This document shows, piece after piece, positions 35,129 through 35,691 of a stretch of 35,691 bases of DNA. The notes below the pieces were generated by a model. The model made no database searches and was not told the origin of the DNA. It saw only the letters and a list, made by a program, of their open reading frames with translations. The stretch is taken from IMG/VR virus record IMGVR_UViG_3300022693_000745, positions 1-35,691 of that record, one strand, 5' to 3'. A program made the position numbers and the translations under genes. This DNA is from a virus. Position 1 is the stretch's first letter, and every line of letters begins with the position of its first letter.

Positions 35129-35691
35129 TTTAGAAAAATTCGCAGAAATTTTATACACAGCCGGCAAATTTTACGACAAAAAAATCAGCAAAAATTTGTT
35201 GAGAATGTATTTTGACGACCTTTCTGAGTTCTCTATCGAACAAATCAAAAAGTCGATAAAAAAGCACAGAAAAGACCCAAAGAATGGAAACTTCTTCCCA
35301 AAGCCATGCGACATCATACGCTGGATACCATCAGGGGCGATAACTGCTGAAAGCAAGGCCAACATAGCCTGGATGGAAATAATAGCCTCTATGTCCTCTG
35401 TAGGCACTTACAGAGCACTAGATCTTGAGGACAAACAAGCGCTAATGGTCATTAAGTCAATGGGTGGTTGGTCGAATCTTTGCTACACAAACACAAATAA
35501 GCTTGATTTTAAGCGTCAAGAGTTCATCAAAGATTATGTCGCTATTGACTCAACACTCATAAAAGATTTACCAAAAAGCCTTCCTGGGATCGCTGAATTG
35601 CACAATCAGAGGCTGGATAATTATAGCTCTACCAACAGGTTAATGAGCAATTTTAAATCGAGAAGCGTCAAGTTGATTGAAGCTAATCGCA
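35112..35691 (+). CDS. DUF6475-like replication partner, runs off the window
   Basis: 193 codons are open to the last base (start ATG 35112 inside the initiator gene). DPKNGNFFPKPCDIIRWIPSG, the SVGTYRALDLED segment and IKSMGGWSNLCY are typical of the phage DUF6475 group often found right after an O-like initiator, where lambda has its helicase loader. A loader-like role is inferred from this position. The reading frame, continued across the window ends, would pass directly into the partial frame at 1-98. Confidence 0.75.
   Translation, partial: MNLDDDLEKFAEILYTAGKFYDKKISKNLLRMYFDDLSEFSIEQIKKSIKKHRKDPKNGNFFPKPCDIIRWIPSGAITAESKANIAWMEIIASMSSVGTYRALDLEDKQALMVIKSMGGWSNLCYTNTNKLDFKRQEFIKDYVAIDSTLIKDLPKSLPGIAELHNQRLDNYSSTNRLMSNFKSRSVKLIEANR

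Overview
The window looks like most or all of the genome of a P22-like podovirus (short-tailed, headful-packaging dsDNA phage) of a gammaproteobacterial host that I cannot name. The evidence is gene order: small and large terminase, portal, scaffold, P22-type coat, gp4- and gp10-type tail adaptors, a gp14-type protein, three ejection proteins (gp7, gp20, gp16 types) and a beta-helix tailspike, in the P22 order from 10.4 to 28.0 kb. Base composition is AT-rich with two GC-rich repeat tracts. I see no integrase, CI-type repressor, excisionase or helicase. The open reading frame running off the right edge would continue in frame into the partial one at the left edge, so the window may be a circular genome opened inside one gene; this is not proven.

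Layout. (1) 0-6.5 kb: recombination/'nin'-like region, with a small YqaJ-type exonuclease, a conserved partner gene just upstream, a possible NinB-like protein, a cupin-like protein, the NinG (Rap) nuclease and a string of small unknown genes, ending with a protein that carries a 52-residue Ala/Asp-Xaa tract. (2) 6.5-8.4 kb: lysis cassette of nested membrane genes, a pinholin-like protein, an M15-type endolysin and a 3TM holin-like protein, closed by a terminator. (3) 8.6-10.4 kb: a two-gene island on the minus strand with its own strong promoter, a frame-disrupted small gene, small structural-like genes and a tRNA-like sequence. (4) 10.4-28.0 kb: packaging and virion morphogenesis, almost gap-free, with weak hairpins around the coat and decoration genes. 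(5) 28.0-31.1 kb: two related ribbon-helix-helix-like proteins, one behind a strong promoter with a perfect palindrome on its -10 box, a pentapeptide-repeat protein built from 22 near-identical 15-bp units, and small early-type genes with signs of local duplication. (6) 31.1-31.6 kb: about 500 bp without a convincing gene, packed with inverted repeats that predict at least three separate structured RNAs, followed directly by an HNH endonuclease gene. (7) 32.3-35.7 kb: small metabolic/unknown genes, then a structured leader behind a promoter matching the one at 31.1 kb, then a replication initiator and a DUF6475-like partner.

A plausible working model: the twin promoters at 31.1 and 34.2 kb control a small RNA and the replication operon leader respectively, the RHH-like proteins regulate early transcription, and the late region is read rightward from promoters near 6.5 and 9.2 kb through to the terminator at 28.36 kb. 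The RNA cluster beside the HNH gene is the part least explained by known phage biology. All functional calls were made by eye from motifs, length and synteny; no database search was run.
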